NCBI GenBank assembly: GCA_963780165.1
Contig: CAWABB010000007.1
Location: 434,001-498,000 of the forward strand
Reading direction: 5' to 3'
Length of the DNA: 64,000 bases
Source: CAWABB01 sp963780165
GTDB taxonomy: Bacteria; Bacteroidota; Ignavibacteria; UBA10030; UBA6906
Shown here piece by piece: positions 62,873-64,000 of this stretch. Position 1 is the first letter of the stretch. The number at the start of each line of letters is the position of its first letter. The notes beneath the pieces were generated by a model that searched no databases, was not told the origin of the DNA, and was given only the letters and a program-made list of their open reading frames with translations. The position numbers and the translations under genes were made by a program.

Positions 62873-63256
62873 TTAGCAGACACAATGGCCCGCGCTACTC
62901 AACGCATCCATCGCTTTCTGCAGGTCGGCTGCACGAATCAGAACAATGTCCGTCTCGTACGTTGAGATCGCAAATATGGTGATCCCCGCTCGAGCCAACG
63001 GCTCCGCAAGCGAGGAAAGAACGCCCGTCATGGTAAGCGGAAGCGGTCCCACAACCTGGAGAGGCACCCACCCCCGATCGGCCTGAATGTCCGGTGGCAC
63101 GCTGACTTCAGGACACACGATCGAAAGTTCGTTGGACGTGCGTGTCACAGACCAGAGCGATTCCTTCGCAGCCCATTCCGGCAGCGGGGCATGTGCCGGA
63201 AGGCGACAGATGGCGAGCCGATCGGCGAGAGTCCGGATTGTGAAAGAGCGTTTCAT
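62873..63256 (-). CDS. ACT-domain protein, putative small-molecule sensor
   Basis: The 127-aa protein has two small alpha-beta units. The first (FTIRTLADRLAICRLPAHAPLPEW, then SLWSVTRTSNELSIVCPE) and the second (WVPLQVVGPLPLTMTGVLSSLAEPLARAGITIFAISTYETDIVLI) are typical of ACT-7/DUF-type ACT proteins that bind amino acids. It has no attached enzyme domain. The ATG at 63256 has GGAAG close upstream; an in-frame GTG at 63277 is possible. Neighbours give no hint of its ligand. Confidence 0.78.
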   Translation of the reverse strand: MKRSFTIRTLADRLAICRLPAHAPLPEWAAKESLWSVTRTSNELSIVCPEVSVPPDIQADRGWVPLQVVGPLPLTMTGVLSSLAEPLARAGITIFAISTYETDIVLIRAADLQKAMDALSSAGHCVC

Positions 63257-63619
63257 CTGCTTCCGTCGTGATTGCACTCAATGTTGGATTCACCCGCCAC
63301 ATAATCAAGCCGGCCCACCGGGACATGGACAATAAGAACGCTTCGGGACCACGTTTCACATTATTTGATCTGGGGGTGCAAGGGATGGAACCATGCAATA
63401 CAGGGCCGGCGTGGCACCCAGGTTGCCTCACGTAAGGTTCTACGCCAAATGGGCAACTTGCCAAAAGAAGGCGGAGGGAGTACATTGAGCGGAACACCAG
63501 GCAACACGGAAAGTGTTATATGATAGCTAGACAAATGACACACACCTGGAATCAAATTGAACAAGATGTCAATTGATCACCCGTTATCATACAATCCCCC
63601 AGCTCAAAGGAGAAATATC
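63257..63619. other. Upstream region of katG with repeated dyads
   Basis: This 363-base AT-rich gap lies between the divergent ACT-domain and katG genes. AACAC (63503-63507) and GTGTT (63513-63517) form a short hairpin with loop GGAAA. Two near-identical palindromes, TCAAATTGA (63552-63560) and TCAATTGA (63569-63576), lie 45-70 bases before the katG start. They are candidates for an oxidative-stress or iron-dependent regulator site. I cannot assign a -35/-10 pair with confidence. Confidence 0.45.
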
Positions 63620-64000
63620 ATGAATGAGGAAAGCAAGTGCCCCGTAACGGGACACTCCGGGAAGAGCTCTGCCGGCAGAGGCACATCGAATCGCGACTGG
63701 TGGCCCAACCAGCTGAACCTGGGCATCCTTCACCAACACGCGCCGGCCTCTAATCCGATGGGCCACGACTTCGACTACGCTGAAGAATTCAAAAAGCTCG
63801 ATCTGGCTGCACTGAAGAAGGACCTGTACAGGCTCATGACCGACTCGAAGGAGTGGTGGCCTGCCGACTGGGGGCACTACGGCGGACTGTTCATTCGTAT
63901 GGCCTGGCACAGTGCCGGCACCTACCGTACGGGTGACGGCCGCGGTGGCGGCGGCACTGGCAACCAGCGTTTTGCGCCTCTCAACAGCTGGCCCGACAAC
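63620..64000 (+). CDS. katG: Catalase-peroxidase, N-terminal part
   Basis: The first 127 residues of KatG are visible before the window ends. CPVTGHSG and NRDWWPNQLNLGILHQH are the usual KatG opening, and DFDYAEEFKKLDLAALKKDL follows. The active-site block GLFIRMAWHSAGTYRTGDGRGG holds the distal Arg, Trp and His. The enzyme removes hydrogen peroxide and also has peroxidase activity. AAGGAG lies about 9 bases before the ATG. No signal peptide is seen, so it is cytoplasmic. Confidence 0.96.
   Translation, partial: MNEESKCPVTGHSGKSSAGRGTSNRDWWPNQLNLGILHQHAPASNPMGHDFDYAEEFKKLDLAALKKDLYRLMTDSKEWWPADWGHYGGLFIRMAWHSAGTYRTGDGRGGGGTGNQRFAPLNSWPDN

Noticed and set aside
1..64000. tRNA, rRNA, CRISPR arrays, insertion sequences and strong rho-independent terminators
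   Set aside because: I looked for T-loop motifs, regularly spaced repeats, transposase motifs and hairpins followed by T-runs, and found none convincing by eye.

Overview
The window is a GC-rich, gene-dense bacterial chromosome segment. Several traits point to a Gram-negative member of the Bacteroidota/Chlorobi/Ignavibacteria (FCB) lineage. There are many small outer-membrane beta-barrel proteins and exported enzymes, and one protein (35421-36785) ends in a type IX secretion sorting domain with the NYPNPFNPST motif common in Ignavibacteria. This assignment is inferred from protein style only; there is no rRNA or other marker. I saw no tRNA, rRNA, CRISPR array, transposase or phage gene.

Layout. 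(1) 1-8200, minus strand: the edge of a membrane protein, a 6-phosphofructokinase, then a tight cluster of aspartase, Dcu-type C4-dicarboxylate transporter, type II asparaginase, glutaminase and a DcaP-like porin. Asparaginase, glutaminase and, unusually, aspartase all carry signal peptides. (2) 8.5-18 kb: an envelope and cation block with a lipoprotein, a POTRA-less Omp85 barrel, a VIT-like protein, a ChaA-type Ca2+/H+ antiporter, several outer-membrane proteins and a CDF metal transporter. (3) 18.3-20.3 kb: butyrate kinase and phosphate butyryltransferase. They are followed by an intergenic stretch holding a 140-nt nested inverted-repeat element. (4) 21-30.7 kb: a sugar-isomerase-like TIM barrel, an OFA-type MFS transporter, a DUF2252 protein, a GH128-like lipoprotein, a GDPD lipoprotein, two coupled outer-membrane proteins and a GHMP sugar kinase. 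(5) 30.7-34 kb, plus strand: an arsenic operon arsR-arsM-arsN2-arsC-acr3 with overlapping genes, a recognisable promoter/operator, and a truncated epimerase gene at its end. (6) 34-36.8 kb: a TerC protein and a T9SS-exported C39-like protein.

(7) 37-51.2 kb, minus strand: the centrepiece, a bacterial microcompartment (BMC) operon under a DeoR-family regulator. In transcription order it holds deoR, pduL, a pentameric shell protein, a small unknown protein, two hexameric shell proteins, a CoA-acylating aldehyde dehydrogenase, a third hexameric protein, three more pentameric proteins, pduS-like, pduT-like, a class II sugar-phosphate aldolase, acetate kinase, rhamnulokinase, an NCS1-family permease, a 61-aa membrane protein and a GT-C membrane protein. 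With rhamnose isomerase at 51441-52721 this makes a complete L-rhamnose route: isomerase, kinase, aldolase (DHAP plus L-lactaldehyde), lactaldehyde to lactyl-CoA, lactyl-phosphate, then lactate plus ATP. No diol dehydratase is present, so this is the aldolase (fucose/rhamnose, Planctomycetes/Verrucomicrobia-like) type of compartment, but it carries a PduS/PduT electron-transfer pair.

(8) 51.4-62.6 kb: carbohydrate-active enzymes around rhaA (a beta-helix protein, a zinc dehydrogenase, a GH127-like enzyme and a 1336-aa secreted GH38 alpha-mannosidase). They suggest that rhamnose-containing polysaccharide is digested outside the cytoplasm and fed to the compartment. (9) 62.6-64 kb: a small membrane protein, an ACT-domain protein and the 5' end of katG, cut by the window edge.
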